From the NCBI RefSeq assembly GCF_026262505.1, contig NC_067206.1, forward strand, positions 18,125,319 through 18,189,318: DNA of 64,000 nt. The letters run 5' to 3'. This document shows positions 19,508 through 27,941 of the stretch, piece after piece. The notes beneath the pieces were generated by a model. The model made no database searches, had not been told where the DNA came from, and was given only the letters and a program-made list of their open reading frames with translations. This DNA comes from Trichomonas vaginalis G3. Lineage: Eukaryota > Parabasalia > Trichomonadida > Trichomonadidae. The translations under genes were made by a program, and so were the position numbers. Numbering within the stretch: the first letter of the stretch is position 1; each line of letters begins with the position of its first letter.

Positions 19508-19750
19508 TTAGTACGGTTGAGGTGTTGGATTTGGTTGCCAACTTGACTGTGGTGCAGGTTCAGGCTGTTGTATAACAGGAGCTTGCTCTTCTGGTTCAGG
19601 GTCTTTAGGTATAATACCAACAAACTGACCTACTCTTTTACCAATATTTTTGACACCGTTCCAAATTCCTTTTCCGACAGATTTTATTCCATTCCATATA
19701 CCTCTTCCAACTCTTCTGAAGAAGTTTCCAATACTACTGAAGAAACCCAT
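19508..19750 (-). CDS. 80-aa amphipathic GIWNG-repeat protein
   Basis: The N-terminal 45 residues are two or three repeats of a basic amphipathic helix (GRGIWNGIKSVGKGIWNGVKNIGKRVG), followed by a Pro/Gln-rich tail. The copy at 25534-25776 is intact, with a few conservative changes. Amphipathic, glycine-rich basic helices of this type occur in virion membrane-active or DNA-binding peptides (compare adenovirus minor core and pVI-type segments); the comparison is inference. Confidence 0.65.
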   Translation of the reverse strand: MGFFSSIGNFFRRVGRGIWNGIKSVGKGIWNGVKNIGKRVGQFVGIIPKDPEPEEQAPVIQQPEPAPQSSWQPNPTPQPY

Positions 19751-19768
19751 TTTACTATATGTAAAAAT

Positions 19769-20131
19769 CTAATGTCCACCTAGTCTCTTACGTTTCCTGT
19801 TGAGTTCCATAGCATTCTTTAACTGGAGCTCATACATTCTGTTTCTCCTCTGGTAGAAAACATATTCTGGGTCAACTCCTGTGTTCGCGTCATCTGCATA
19901 AAGTTGTTTATATCCCACTTCAGGGTTTGTATAAAACTCTTTCCATCTCATATTTGCATACCATGGTGGCAAACCTAACGCAGCGTCATTTGACATGGCA
20001 GTTTGCATTTGTACATCTGTTGGCACTTGACCATAGTTTGCCATTGCAGTTTGTATTCTAACTTCATTTGGAATATTCTCTGGGTTTGGTTGTCCAGGTT
20101 GCTGTGCATTCGCTAAGTTCTGTGCGTCCAT
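19769..20131 (-). CDS. Unrecognised 120-aa protein
   Basis: The N-terminus is Gln/Asn/Pro-rich with a tandem motif (VRIQTAMANYGQVPTDVQM then QTAMSND). The centre is aromatic (LPPWYANMRWKEFYTN), and the basic C-terminus ends RKRKRLGGH, a possible nuclear signal. The copy at 25153-25515 is nearly identical and intact. The leader GATATTTTTATCTAATATTAA is conserved in both arms. Location among virion-type genes suggests a structural role. Confidence 0.65.
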   Translation of the reverse strand: MDAQNLANAQQPGQPNPENIPNEVRIQTAMANYGQVPTDVQMQTAMSNDAALGLPPWYANMRWKEFYTNPEVGYKQLYADDANTGVDPEYVFYQRRNRMYELQLKNAMELNRKRKRLGGH

Positions 20132-20154
20132 TTAATATTAGATAAAAATATCTC

Positions 20155-20286
20155 TTACGAGTACATATACTGAACATTTGCAGGCATTGGTTCATCTTCA
20201 TATTCTCTGTACTTTTCTGCCACGTCAAATAAATAAATGACACAATGGAAAAAACCTAAAACAAGTAGTCCTATTTCAAACCACAT
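20155..20286 (-). CDS. 43-aa single-span membrane protein overlapping the methyltransferase gene
   Basis: The ATG lies inside the last codons of the methyltransferase gene (16-base overlap, different frame). The first 20 residues form a hydrophobic helix (FEIGLLVLGFFHCVIYLF), followed by a charged acidic tail ending QYMYS. The same frame with the same overlap is open at 24998-25129. Conservation in both arms supports coding. Function unknown; possibly a virion membrane or regulatory microprotein. Confidence 0.55.
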   Translation of the reverse strand: MWFEIGLLVLGFFHCVIYLFDVAEKYREYEDEPMPANVQYMYS

Positions 20287-21089
20287 TTACTTACTAATAA
20301 AATTTCTTTATTGTGACACTTTCTCCAGTTTATAGGACCTCTCTCATATTCTATCTTGTCATATATAAACTCATAGTCATGTATGTCCTCTAACCATCTC
20401 ATAACGGTTTCCAAACCACTTTTATCGGATGTAAAGTAAAAGCATGGATGGTTATGTATAACGTCTAAAGTTTCTAAAGAGTCTCTCAAAGTCCAGTCTA
20501 CTTGGTATTGAAAATCCCATGTGTTATAGAACGGCGGGTCCACTATAAAGAAAACATTTTCCTTGTCTTTATATTTTTCATACAACTCTGTCCAATGACA
20601 TCTCACAAACTCTATACCCTCAATATATTTTTCTATGTCCTCTTTGAAAACATTTGTATAGTTAAGATATAAAACTTTTGACATAAGTGTTTCAATGTCA
20701 TGAACTCTTATAGAACCACTATATAATAGTCTAGCAGATATACTATCCCAGTCTATATATTCTGCTTTTTTCAAAACCTCTCTCACAATATTTTTCTTAT
20801 CTAATGGTATACGTTCCATCTTACCTATAGGTATCTTTTCTTTTAACTCTTTCAATATATTGTTTGTGTCTGGAATATGTTTGAGACGGTCCATATAGTT
20901 GTCGAAGTCATTGCATATAATCTTTGAGTCTGGGAATATTATATGACATAAATGGGATATATAGAAACTTCCACCGAACAAATCTACAAATGTTAGACCA
21001 TTCGGTAGTTTCTTAAGTTCTCTCAATATAATATCTTTACATCTACTCTTATTTCCAAAGAACGGTAACGGTGGTTTTGTAAAATTCAT
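20271..21089 (-). CDS. D12-class adenine-N6 DNA methyltransferase, 272 aa
   Basis: The protein has the N-terminal PFFGNKSR motif, the AdoMet-binding motif FVDLFGG (residues 34-40), NDFDNYM after the second strand, and the catalytic VDPPFYNT (183-190). This order matches the Dam/DpnII group of D12 methyltransferases, some of which modify GATC. It presumably transfers a methyl group from S-adenosylmethionine to adenine in element or host DNA. Adenine methylation and Maverick-derived methyltransferases have been reported for T. vaginalis as I recall. It is open in both arms (24195-25013) with few substitutions. The upstream region is packed with GATC palindromes. Confidence 0.85.
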   Translation of the reverse strand: MNFTKPPLPFFGNKSRCKDIILRELKKLPNGLTFVDLFGGSFYISHLCHIIFPDSKIICNDFDNYMDRLKHIPDTNNILKELKEKIPIGKMERIPLDKKNIVREVLKKAEYIDWDSISARLLYSGSIRVHDIETLMSKVLYLNYTNVFKEDIEKYIEGIEFVRCHWTELYEKYKDKENVFFIVDPPFYNTWDFQYQVDWTLRDSLETLDVIHNHPCFYFTSDKSGLETVMRWLEDIHDYEFIYDKIEYERGPINWRKCHNKEILLVSKCGLK

Positions 21090-21136
21090 TTATATATAAT
21101 AATAAAAATGTTTTTACCTGAAAAGTGACAGAAAAG

Positions 21137-21640
21137 TGACAAAACATGTACGATGAAGAAGTCTTGACAAAGCATATACGATGAAGAAGTCTTGAAAATA
21201 ACTGAGGTGAGAAAACAGGTGAAAAAAGAGGTGAGATCTCACCACTTCACCTAAACATTATTTTTGGGTCCTTTACGCTCATTACGAAGAAGTCTTGACA
21301 AAGCATGTACGAAGAAGTCATGAAAATTCAAGAGACCCAAAGGGTCAGAGCCGCAAAGCGGCTAGGTTAGAAAAGAGGTTAGAAAAGAGGTTAGATCTAA
21401 CCTTCTACCCTAAACATTATTTTTTGGTCCTTTACACTCATTACGAAGAAGTCTTGACAAAACATGTACGATGAAGAAGTCTTGACAAAACATTTACGAA
21501 GAAATCATGAAAATTCAAGAGGTGAGAAAACAGGTGAAAAAACGGGTGAGATCTCACCACTTCACCTAAAATATATTTTTGTCTGATTTACACTCATTAC
21601 GAAGAAGTCTTGACAAAACATGAAAACATATATAATTTGT
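21137..21640. repeat. Subterminal repeat block with three GATC palindromes
   Basis: About eight copies of a 20-25 base direct repeat (ACGAAGAAGTCTTGACAAA, with or without an inserted ATG) alternate with three palindromes at 21230-21243 (GGTGAGATCTCACC), 21388-21403 (AGGTTAGATCTAACCT) and 21545-21558 (GGTGAGATCTCACC). GACCCAAAGGGTC and GCCGCAAAGCGGC mini-hairpins lie near 21335-21363. Parts recur inverted at 24003-24150. Position outside the last element gene in both arms suggests a subterminal or terminal inverted repeat, but no target-site duplication could be confirmed. Confidence 0.65.
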
Positions 21641-21711
21641 GAAAAGTGAAACAAAAAGTGTCACCGGCTGGGGTTCGGTCCTCCTCTTGGGTCTTGGGCA
21701 AAATTTCTTAT

Positions 21712-21838
21712 GGGCTAGAGGGCGCAACGCGCCTGGAAGCCCTTCGAATAAAACTTCATTTATACTAAACATCTTCAGGGCTAGAAGGCACGAAGTGCCT
21801 GGAAGCCCCACTACCTTTTTTTTTTTTTTTTTTTTTTT
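21712..21838. repeat. Two GGGCT...AGCCC hairpins followed by T23
   Basis: At 21712-21742 and 21778-21809 there are hairpins with an outer stem GGGCT/AGCCC and an inner stem. The inner stem is GGCGC/GCGCC in the first and GGCAC/GTGCC in the second, a compensatory change. The second is followed by CACTACC and an uninterrupted run of 23 T. A similar hairpin plus T23 occurs at 48998-49059, and an inverted one with A38 at 23868-23944. The module marks the transition from element to spacer. Confidence 0.75.
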
Positions 21839-21998
21839 GGTCCTCAAAATTTATCAAAAGAGGAGTTTCATTTTCATCTACATCAACTTCAACAAAGCTG
21901 AAATAAAATAAATTCTGAAAATAAATCAAAATTTGATTAACATATGATGGTGTAGGTTTTTGTGCTAATTTTTCAGCCATAAAGACAGTAAGAAGATT

Positions 21999-22791
21999 AT
22001 GAATTACTATACATGTCGTGAAATATTTACAAATTACGGTTTTACTATTAAACCAAACGGACAAACACCTAAAGTTGTAGATGACGAAACAATTTTAGAA
22101 ATACTTGCCGAAAAAGCAACAGCTAATGTAGGATATCATCGAATGAAAGATACATTAGAAGCAAAGCAAAAATGCATAAGTGACCGACAAGTTAAAAAAA
22201 TTTATACGAGATTTTACTTATTTGATCTTAAAAAGGGTGAAAAAAAAGAAAATATACTTCAAGCCATATGTAGCGGAATATCCAAATCAGATTTGGCATA
22301 CTGATTTGAAACAATTTTTAAATTCAGAAGGCAAAAAGAAGCAATTAATTGCTTTTCTGGACGATAGAACACGTTATGTAGTGTTTTGGAAAATTTTGGA
22401 TGACAAAACTATGATATCAACATCTCAAGCTCTACAAGAAGCACTCGAAAGTACGGCAAATAAACCTCACATGATAGTGATGGATAACGGCAGGGAATTC
22501 ACAGGAAAAGCGTTTAAAGATGTGCTAGATAAATTTGGAATCAAAAGTTGGCACACACAACCATACACACCGTGCCAAAATGGCAAGATAGAGCGGTCCT
22601 GGAAAACCATTTTCAAATCCAAAGTCGAAGGAGTTCCAATTGAGGAACAACTTGAATTTCTTTTCAAAAGATACAACGAAATGTGGCTAAACAGATTACT
22701 CAGCGTGTTATACGGCAAAAATACATGTCCAAAGCAAGCCTGGGATATAAACCAAAAAATCATTTTTGCCGAAGATTACTATGAGAAGTAA
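21999..22791 (+). pseudogene. IS481/IS3-like DDE transposase, frameshifted
   Basis: The N-terminal part (21999-22250) carries a helix-turn-helix region like IS3/IS481 proteins (ILEILAEKATANVGYHRM). The catalytic core follows in another frame (22180-22791), with NQIWHTDLKQF, IVMDNGREFTGKAF and PCQNGKIERSWK, giving the D, D, E triad. A frame change in an A-rich stretch near 22235-22250 separates the two. It is unrelated to the Maverick integrases. Eukaryotic IS481-like transposons exist; assignment to that group is inference. No terminal repeats were identified. Confidence 0.7.
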
Positions 22792-23005
22792 ACATATATC
22801 GTATATAAATAATGTTTTTATTACATATAATTGAAAAAATTGAGTTTTGAGAAAAAATGATATTTTATTTGAGCTAAATTTTTGAGATATTGATAGTATG
22901 AGGTTTATTGAGGTAGTTAATGAATTTGAGATATAAATGAGTGTCTGAAAAGGAATGTGTGAAAAGTATGTGATGCAATTTCGGACTAATTATGAAACTT
23001 TAAAA
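22792..23005. other. Gene-free AT-rich spacer after the transposase
   Basis: No frame, repeat or RNA gene is visible in this 214-base stretch; it is very AT-rich and leads into the hairpin array. Confidence 0.5.
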
Positions 23006-23318
23006 AGGGAATGGAAGTGTAATAGGCATATATTTATAATATATATTTCTTATCCTTCCATTCCCTCTCTGACAGCGGGAAACTTTGTCTGAATGTTAAA
23101 CTATTCAGACAAAGTTTCCCGCTGTTTGCGAAGGAATTGTTGGCTATGATGTACTGATTCATGAATCAGTACATCATAGCCAACAATTCCTTATACAAAG
23201 TTCAAAAACTTGGGTGCAATCAGAACTGATTGCACCCAAGTTTTTGAACTTTTCCGAGGGAATTAAAGGGTGAGAGATATATAGTCTATCTATATATCTC
23301 TCACCCTCTAATTTCCTC
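23006..23318. repeat. Array of five consecutive hairpins
   Basis: Five inverted repeats follow one another almost without gaps. H1 has 12-bp arms at 23006-23017 and 23055-23066. H2 is a perfect 23-bp stem at 23072-23094 and 23103-23125 with an 8-base loop. H3 is a perfect 62-base palindrome at 23131-23192 with no spacer. H4 is a perfect 27-bp stem at 23197-23223 and 23226-23252 with a 2-base loop. H5 has a 29-bp stem at 23256-23284 and 23290-23318 with two transition mismatches. The stem sequences are unrelated to one another. The array lies close to the geometric centre of the 46-kb inverted repeat. Confidence 0.9.
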
Positions 23319-23449
23319 TTTTCCACAAAAAATATCATTTTAATAAATTATTTTAATTTTCAATCATTAATTTTATAATTTATTTATTTGTTTAATAATA
23401 TAATTTTATTGTACACAATTAATTCTTATTCATATTTTTTTAATTTAAG

Positions 23450-23486
23450 GCTAAAGTTTCTGGCACTTCGTGTCAGAAACTTTAGC
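23450..23486. repeat. 17-bp hairpin with TTC/GAA triloop
   Basis: Arms at 23450-23466 and 23470-23486 (GCTAAAGTTTCTGGCAC and GTGTCAGAAACTTTAGC) pair with one mismatch and leave a three-base loop. The loop is closed by C-G, giving C-GAA-G on the minus strand, a known extra-stable DNA miniloop. The flanks 23319-23449 and 23487-23635 are AT-rich and show no gene. Confidence 0.8.
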
Positions 23487-23867
23487 GGTCCACTATAACT
23501 TCTACTGTTTTTTATCCATAATATATACTATAAGTCTCTTTGGAATGATGAAAATATGAAATTTTTACCTTTTACCTGCAGTATGATATGCATATAGGAT
23601 TTATTTAATAATAGTGTAGATAGTTATAGTACAATATGAGAATAATATGTGATATACTTATATATACTGAAAATCTGGATATGAGTTACTCTCTAGTATA
23701 TTTTAACAGAAAATTTACTATAAAAATTATTTTTACTAATGGAATTATCTCAAATCATACAAGAACAAATCAAAAAATAGAAAATATCATTTATTCTGGA
23801 TTGGTTAATCCCAACCAAATCATTTATCAATTAGATTATATTATTCAAAACTTAGAAAGTACAATTG

Positions 23868-23909
<42 letters not shown>

Positions 23910-23944
23910 GTGGGGCTTCCAGGCACTTCGTGCCCTCTAGCCCC
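23868..23944. repeat. A38 tract plus hairpin, inverted copy of the module
   Basis: An uninterrupted run of 38 A (23868-23905) is followed by GGCAGT and the hairpin at 23912-23944. The hairpin has outer stem GGGGCT/AGCCCC, inner stem GGCAC/GTGCC and a TTC loop. Downstream GAAGATGTTTAGTATAAATGAAGTT matches, inverted, the DNA at 21745-21777. Upstream, an open frame from 23636 runs into the A-tract as poly-lysine; I do not count it as a gene. Confidence 0.8.
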
Positions 23945-24002
23945 GAAGATGTTTAGTATAAATGAAGTTCTTATATACGGGTCTTCCAGGAGCTTTTCAC
24001 AA

Positions 24003-24190
24003 ATTATATATGTTTTCATGTTTTGTCAAGACTTCTTCGTAAAATCAGACAAAAATAATGTTTAGGGTAGAAGGTTAGATATAACCTCTTTTCTAACCTC
24101 TTTTCTACCCTCTTGAATTTTCAAGACTTCTTCGTACATGTTTTGTCACTTTCTGTCACTTTTCAGGAAAAAACATTTTTATTATTATAT
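24003..24190. repeat. Subterminal repeat block of arm B with a decayed palindrome
   Basis: Two copies of the TTTTGTCAAGACTTCTTCGTA repeat (inverted relative to 21137-21640) flank one palindrome unit at 24072-24087, AGGTTAGATATAACCT, in which the central GATC has become GATA. The block is shorter than in the other arm. It directly precedes the methyltransferase leader TTTTTATTATTATATATAA. Confidence 0.65.
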
Positions 24191-24194
24191 ATAA

Positions 24195-25013
24195 ATGAAT
24201 TTTACAAAACCACCGTTACCGTTCTTTGGAAATAAGAGTAGATGTAAAGATATTATATTGAGAGAACTTAAGAAACTACCGAATGGTCTAACATTTGTAG
24301 ATTTGTTCGGTGGAAGTTTCTATATATCCCATTTGTGCCATATAATATTCCCAGACTCAAAGATTATATGCAATGACTTCGACAACTATATGGACCGTCT
24401 CAAACATATTCCAGACACAAACAAAATATTGAAAGAGTTAAAAGAAAAGATACCTATAGGTAAGATGGAACGTATACCATTAGATAAGAAAAATACTGTC
24501 AGAGAGGTTTTGAAAAAGGCAGAGTATATTGACTGGGATAGTATATCTGCTAGACTATTATATAGTGGTGCTATAAGAGTTCATGACATTGAAACACTTA
24601 TGTCAAAAGTTTTATATCTTAACTATACAAATGTTTTCAAAGAGAACATAGAAAAATATATTGAGGGTATAGAGTTTGTGAGATGTCATTGGACAGAGTT
24701 GTATGAAAAATATAAAGACAAGGAAAATGTTTTCTTTATAGTGGACCCGCCGTTCTATAACACATGGGATTTTCAATACCAAGTAGACTGGACTTTGAGA
24801 GACTCTTTAGAAACTTTAGACGTTTTACATAACCATCCATGCTTTTACTTTACATCCGATAAAAGTGGTTTGGAAAGTGTCATGAGATGGTTAGAGGACA
24901 TACATGACTATGAGTTTAGATACGATAAGATAGAATATGAGAGAGGTCCTATAAACTGGAGAAAGTGTCATAACAAAGAAATTTTACTAGTAAGTAAATG
25001 TGGTTTGAAATAG
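24195..25013 (+). CDS. D12-class adenine-N6 DNA methyltransferase, 272 aa, arm B
   Basis: The same protein as at 20271-21089 with a small number of substitutions (for example Asp/Asn at position 151, Val/Leu near 213 and Ile/Arg near 245). All motifs are present: PFFGNKSR, FVDLFGG and VDPPFY. It is open and full length, whereas several large neighbours in this arm are frameshifted. The last codons overlap the small membrane protein gene. Confidence 0.85.
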   Translation: MNFTKPPLPFFGNKSRCKDIILRELKKLPNGLTFVDLFGGSFYISHLCHIIFPDSKIICNDFDNYMDRLKHIPDTNKILKELKEKIPIGKMERIPLDKKNTVREVLKKAEYIDWDSISARLLYSGAIRVHDIETLMSKVLYLNYTNVFKENIEKYIEGIEFVRCHWTELYEKYKDKENVFFIVDPPFYNTWDFQYQVDWTLRDSLETLDVLHNHPCFYFTSDKSGLESVMRWLEDIHDYEFRYDKIEYERGPINWRKCHNKEILLVSKCGLK

Positions 25014-25129
25014 GACTACTTGTTTTAGGTTTTTTCCATTGTGTCATTTACTTATTTGACGTGGCAGAAAGATATAGAGAATATGAAGATGAACCAATGC
25101 CTGCAAATGTTCAGTATATGTACTCGTAA
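24998..25129 (+). CDS. 43-aa single-span membrane protein, arm B
   Basis: The equivalent of 20155-20286, with the same start inside the methyltransferase gene and the same hydrophobic N-terminal helix and acidic tail. No frame disruption is present. Confidence 0.55.
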   Translation: MWFEIGLLVLGFFHCVIYLFDVAERYREYEDEPMPANVQYMYS

Positions 25130-25152
25130 GAGATATTTTTATCTAATATTAA

Positions 25153-25515
25153 ATGGACGCACAGAACTTAGCGAATGCACAGCAACCTGGACAACCAAAC
25201 CCAGAGAATATTCCAAATGAAGTTAGAATACAAACTGCAATGGCAAACTATGGTCAAGTGCCAACAGATGTACAAATGCAAACTGCCATGTCAAATGACG
25301 CTGCGTTAGGTTTGCCACCATGGTATGCAAATATGAGATGGAAAGAGTTTTATACAAACCCCGAAGTGGGATATAAACAACTCTATGCAGATGACGCGAA
25401 CACAGGAGTTGACCCAGAGTATGTTTTCTACCAGAGGAGAAATAGAATGTATGAGCTCCAGTTAAAGAATGCTATGGAACTCAGAAGGAAACGTAAGAGA
25501 CTAGGTGGACATTAG
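25153..25515 (+). CDS. Unrecognised 120-aa protein, arm B
   Basis: Near-identical to 19769-20131 (one visible change, Asn to Arg in MELRRKRKR). It is intact, with the same TTTTTATCTAATATTAA leader. The tandem QTAM motifs and basic C-terminus are conserved. Confidence 0.65.
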   Translation: MDAQNLANAQQPGQPNPENIPNEVRIQTAMANYGQVPTDVQMQTAMSNDAALGLPPWYANMRWKEFYTNPEVGYKQLYADDANTGVDPEYVFYQRRNRMYELQLKNAMELRRKRKRLGGH

Positions 25516-25533
25516 ATTTTTACATATAGTAAA

Positions 25534-25776
25534 ATGGGTTTCTTCAGTAAGATAGGAAACTTCTTTCGAAATGTTGGAAGAGGTATATGGAATGGAATAA
25601 AAACCGTAGGAAGAGGAATTTGGAACGGAGTCAAAAATATTGGTAAAAGAGTAGGTCAGTTCGTTGGTATTATACCTAAAGACCCTGAACCAGAAGAACA
25701 AGCTCCTGTTATACAACAGCCTGAACCTGCACCACAGTCTAGTTGGCAACCAAATCCAACACCTCAACCGTATTAA
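25534..25776 (+). CDS. 80-aa amphipathic GIWNG-repeat protein, arm B
   Basis: The equivalent of 19508-19750. A few substitutions (Ser to Lys at position 5, Arg to Asn, Ser to Thr and Lys to Arg) all keep the amphipathic basic pattern, consistent with selection on protein function. The Pro/Gln-rich tail is unchanged. It ends 4 bases from the convergent gene. Confidence 0.65.
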   Translation: MGFFSKIGNFFRNVGRGIWNGIKTVGRGIWNGVKNIGKRVGQFVGIIPKDPEPEEQAPVIQQPEPAPQSSWQPNPTPQPY

Positions 25777-25780
25777 AAAA

Positions 25781-26631
25781 TTATATTTTTACCGTTCGAT
25801 AGTAGTTGTATATGAAACTAAGTTCTAAGTAAAACGCATGGTATAATGGAATTATTCTTTTTCTTCCATCTGTAGTAAACCATACTTGAAAGTCTGAAAT
25901 ACTTCCACTTGGTGGTTCGTATAACTTTGTAGGTTTTTCGTAAAAGTCATTTGCCAAGCATAAGAAAGAGTTTTGAGCGCCAGAAAATGAAGCATGAACA
26001 ATAATAGCAGCTGGGTCGAAAACATCTTTAAATAAATATGGTTCATCTCTCTTGCATATCGACTGTAAATATTTGCTAAAGGAAGTTTGACTTTCTGATT
26101 TAACATTCTTTGCAAATAATACCATGACATTGCAGTGAATTCTGTATATATTTGTTCGTCTTTCTTTGGATTGTCTTCGTAGATTTGAAATGACACTTGT
26201 GAATTTTGTTTGTCATATACAATTCTCACATAAAGTGTGCTCTCGGTATTTGCATATTCATCAGCATATTTTGCATAACATGAATTTATTTTATCTTCTA
26301 TATTTTTTAACGCAGTCTGTAGAGAAGATGAAAGGTCAACTTGTATTAGCTCAATTTCTTCCCACATTTTTCGTTTCCCTTCAGATATATAATCTATATG
26401 AAACTTACAATAAATGGAAAACTTTTATCTTCTACAGACACAAACTTCATTCTACGAAAGCCAATAGCTTTTTGTGACAGATGGGTCTCTTAGCCATCTT
26501 AATGGGTAGTCAAAACGATAGCCTTCATGCTTTACGGTCTCTGTCTCAAACTTTTGACCGACATTAGTAAAAAGTTCATCTAATGGTTTAGTTGTAGCAA
26601 CTCTTGAATTTTCTTTTTCTATTGGAAGCAT
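25781..26631 (-). pseudogene. Putative minor virion protein, frameshifted, arm B
   Basis: The start MLPIEKENSR at 26631 is intact and reads through the T-run that breaks the other copy. A 1-base gain near 26473, a 1-base loss near 26411 and a 2-base AG duplication near 26052 then interrupt it. The C-terminal signatures KLYEPPSG and VWFTTDG remain open (25781-26050). The two arms are thus broken at different places. Confidence 0.7.
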
Positions 26632-26649
26632 ATTTTATCTAGAATAAAA
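26632..26649. promoter_or_regulatory. 18-bp bidirectional promoter, arm B
   Basis: ATTTTATCTAGAATAAAA is the entire DNA between the divergent starts at 26631 and 26650. Compared with the other arm it keeps the TCTAGA core and flanking A/T runs. Confidence 0.6.
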
Positions 26650-27941
26650 ATGTCAAATGAAACAGCGTCTATGAGAGAAATACAACACAACCGACAACTC
26701 ATTATGCAAGCTCTAAATAAGAACACAACAAACTTTTCAAACTATTCTAAGATATCTGAGTCATTGAAAGAAGGAAACTTAAAACTGACGATAAACCCAA
26801 TGACAGACGAGTTTCTGTTTCAAGACAACAAGAACCATACTGTTTTGTATAAATCCAACAAAAAGAACTTTAAACGAGAAACCTATAGATGAACTTCTTT
26901 TGAAAGCAGATATTGACAACAAAGCTGACAAAGATAATGTCATTGAAAAAGTTCAAGAAGAACATGACAGAGCAGATGCAACATATGCAACAAAAGAGGA
27001 TGTTGAAAAGAAAGCAGATAAAACATATGTTAACGATGAGTTAGAATGTGTGGCTAGTGCGTTAGTGAAGAAGGCAGATAAGGAATATGTGGATGAAAAA
27101 GACAATGAAATTAAAGAAAGGGTTGAATGGTATAATGAACGGACATCGAAGATTTTAAAAACGAAAGCTGATACAGGATGGGTTTCAGGGTGTTTAGACC
27201 TTAAAGCCGACAAAGAAACTGTAGATATGTTGGCACAACACGGTTTCAAGTCATACCAGAGGTTTAATGGAAGATGGACAACAGTTGAAAGAGCTTGAGA
27301 AAGGTGTTACAGAGTTAAGGAATACAAAAGCAGACTCGACATGGATAAAAGGATATGTAGATGCAACAAAAGAGTATATTTTCACATGGACAGAAGGAAC
27401 ATACCCACAAAAATATCATAGACATAGCATCTCTGACGTAAATGAACTTGAAGAAAAGTTATATAAGAAAGCAGACAAAACAGAGCTTCAAACATTAAAG
27501 ACAGAAATACTTCAAACACTATATCCTATAGGTTCTATTTACACGTCAATGAACTCTACCAGACCAGAAGTAGTACTTGGTCTCGGAACTTGGACTCAAA
27601 TAGTCGACAGGTTTTTGTATTGTGCAAACTCTTCAAAGGAAACAGGTGGAAGTAAAACGATTTCAGGTGAAAATTTACCTGCACACAGTCACTACATAGA
27701 TTTAAGTACATCTCAAGCAGGTTGGCATAAGCATAGATATTGGGATTGGTCAGGAATGACAAAAGGTAAAGGATATGATGTTAAAGACGAGGTTAAGTTT
27801 GCTATAAATTGTTACTGGAGTGACACTCAGGGAGAAGGAAACCATACACATCGCGTTACAGGATATACGCAAACAACGGGACAAAGTAAAGACTACATGC
27901 CACCTTACATGACAGTTTACGCATGGTATAGAAATGCTTAG
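26650..27941 (+). pseudogene. Phage-type collar fibre protein, frameshifted, arm B
   Basis: The N-terminal region (26650-26892), repeat region (26900-27298) and collar domain (27267-27941) are in different frames. The middle has diverged from the other arm: more KADK repeats and fewer HTH motifs, so fibre shafts differ between copies. The collar region is complete here, with FLYCANSSKETGGS, LPAHSH, GNHTHRVTGY and PPYMTVYAWY. Its stop overlaps the integrase stop by 4 bases. Confidence 0.75.

Noticed and set aside
23006-23318. CRISPR array or tandem repeat
   Set aside because: The units share no repeat sequence and have no constant spacer length; each is an independent inverted repeat.
23636-23956. 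Open frames ending in poly-lysine followed by a short common peptide
   Set aside because: The frame runs through the A38 tract and the hairpin module. The poly-lysine is a homopolymer reading, and the same peptide arises wherever the module follows the tract.
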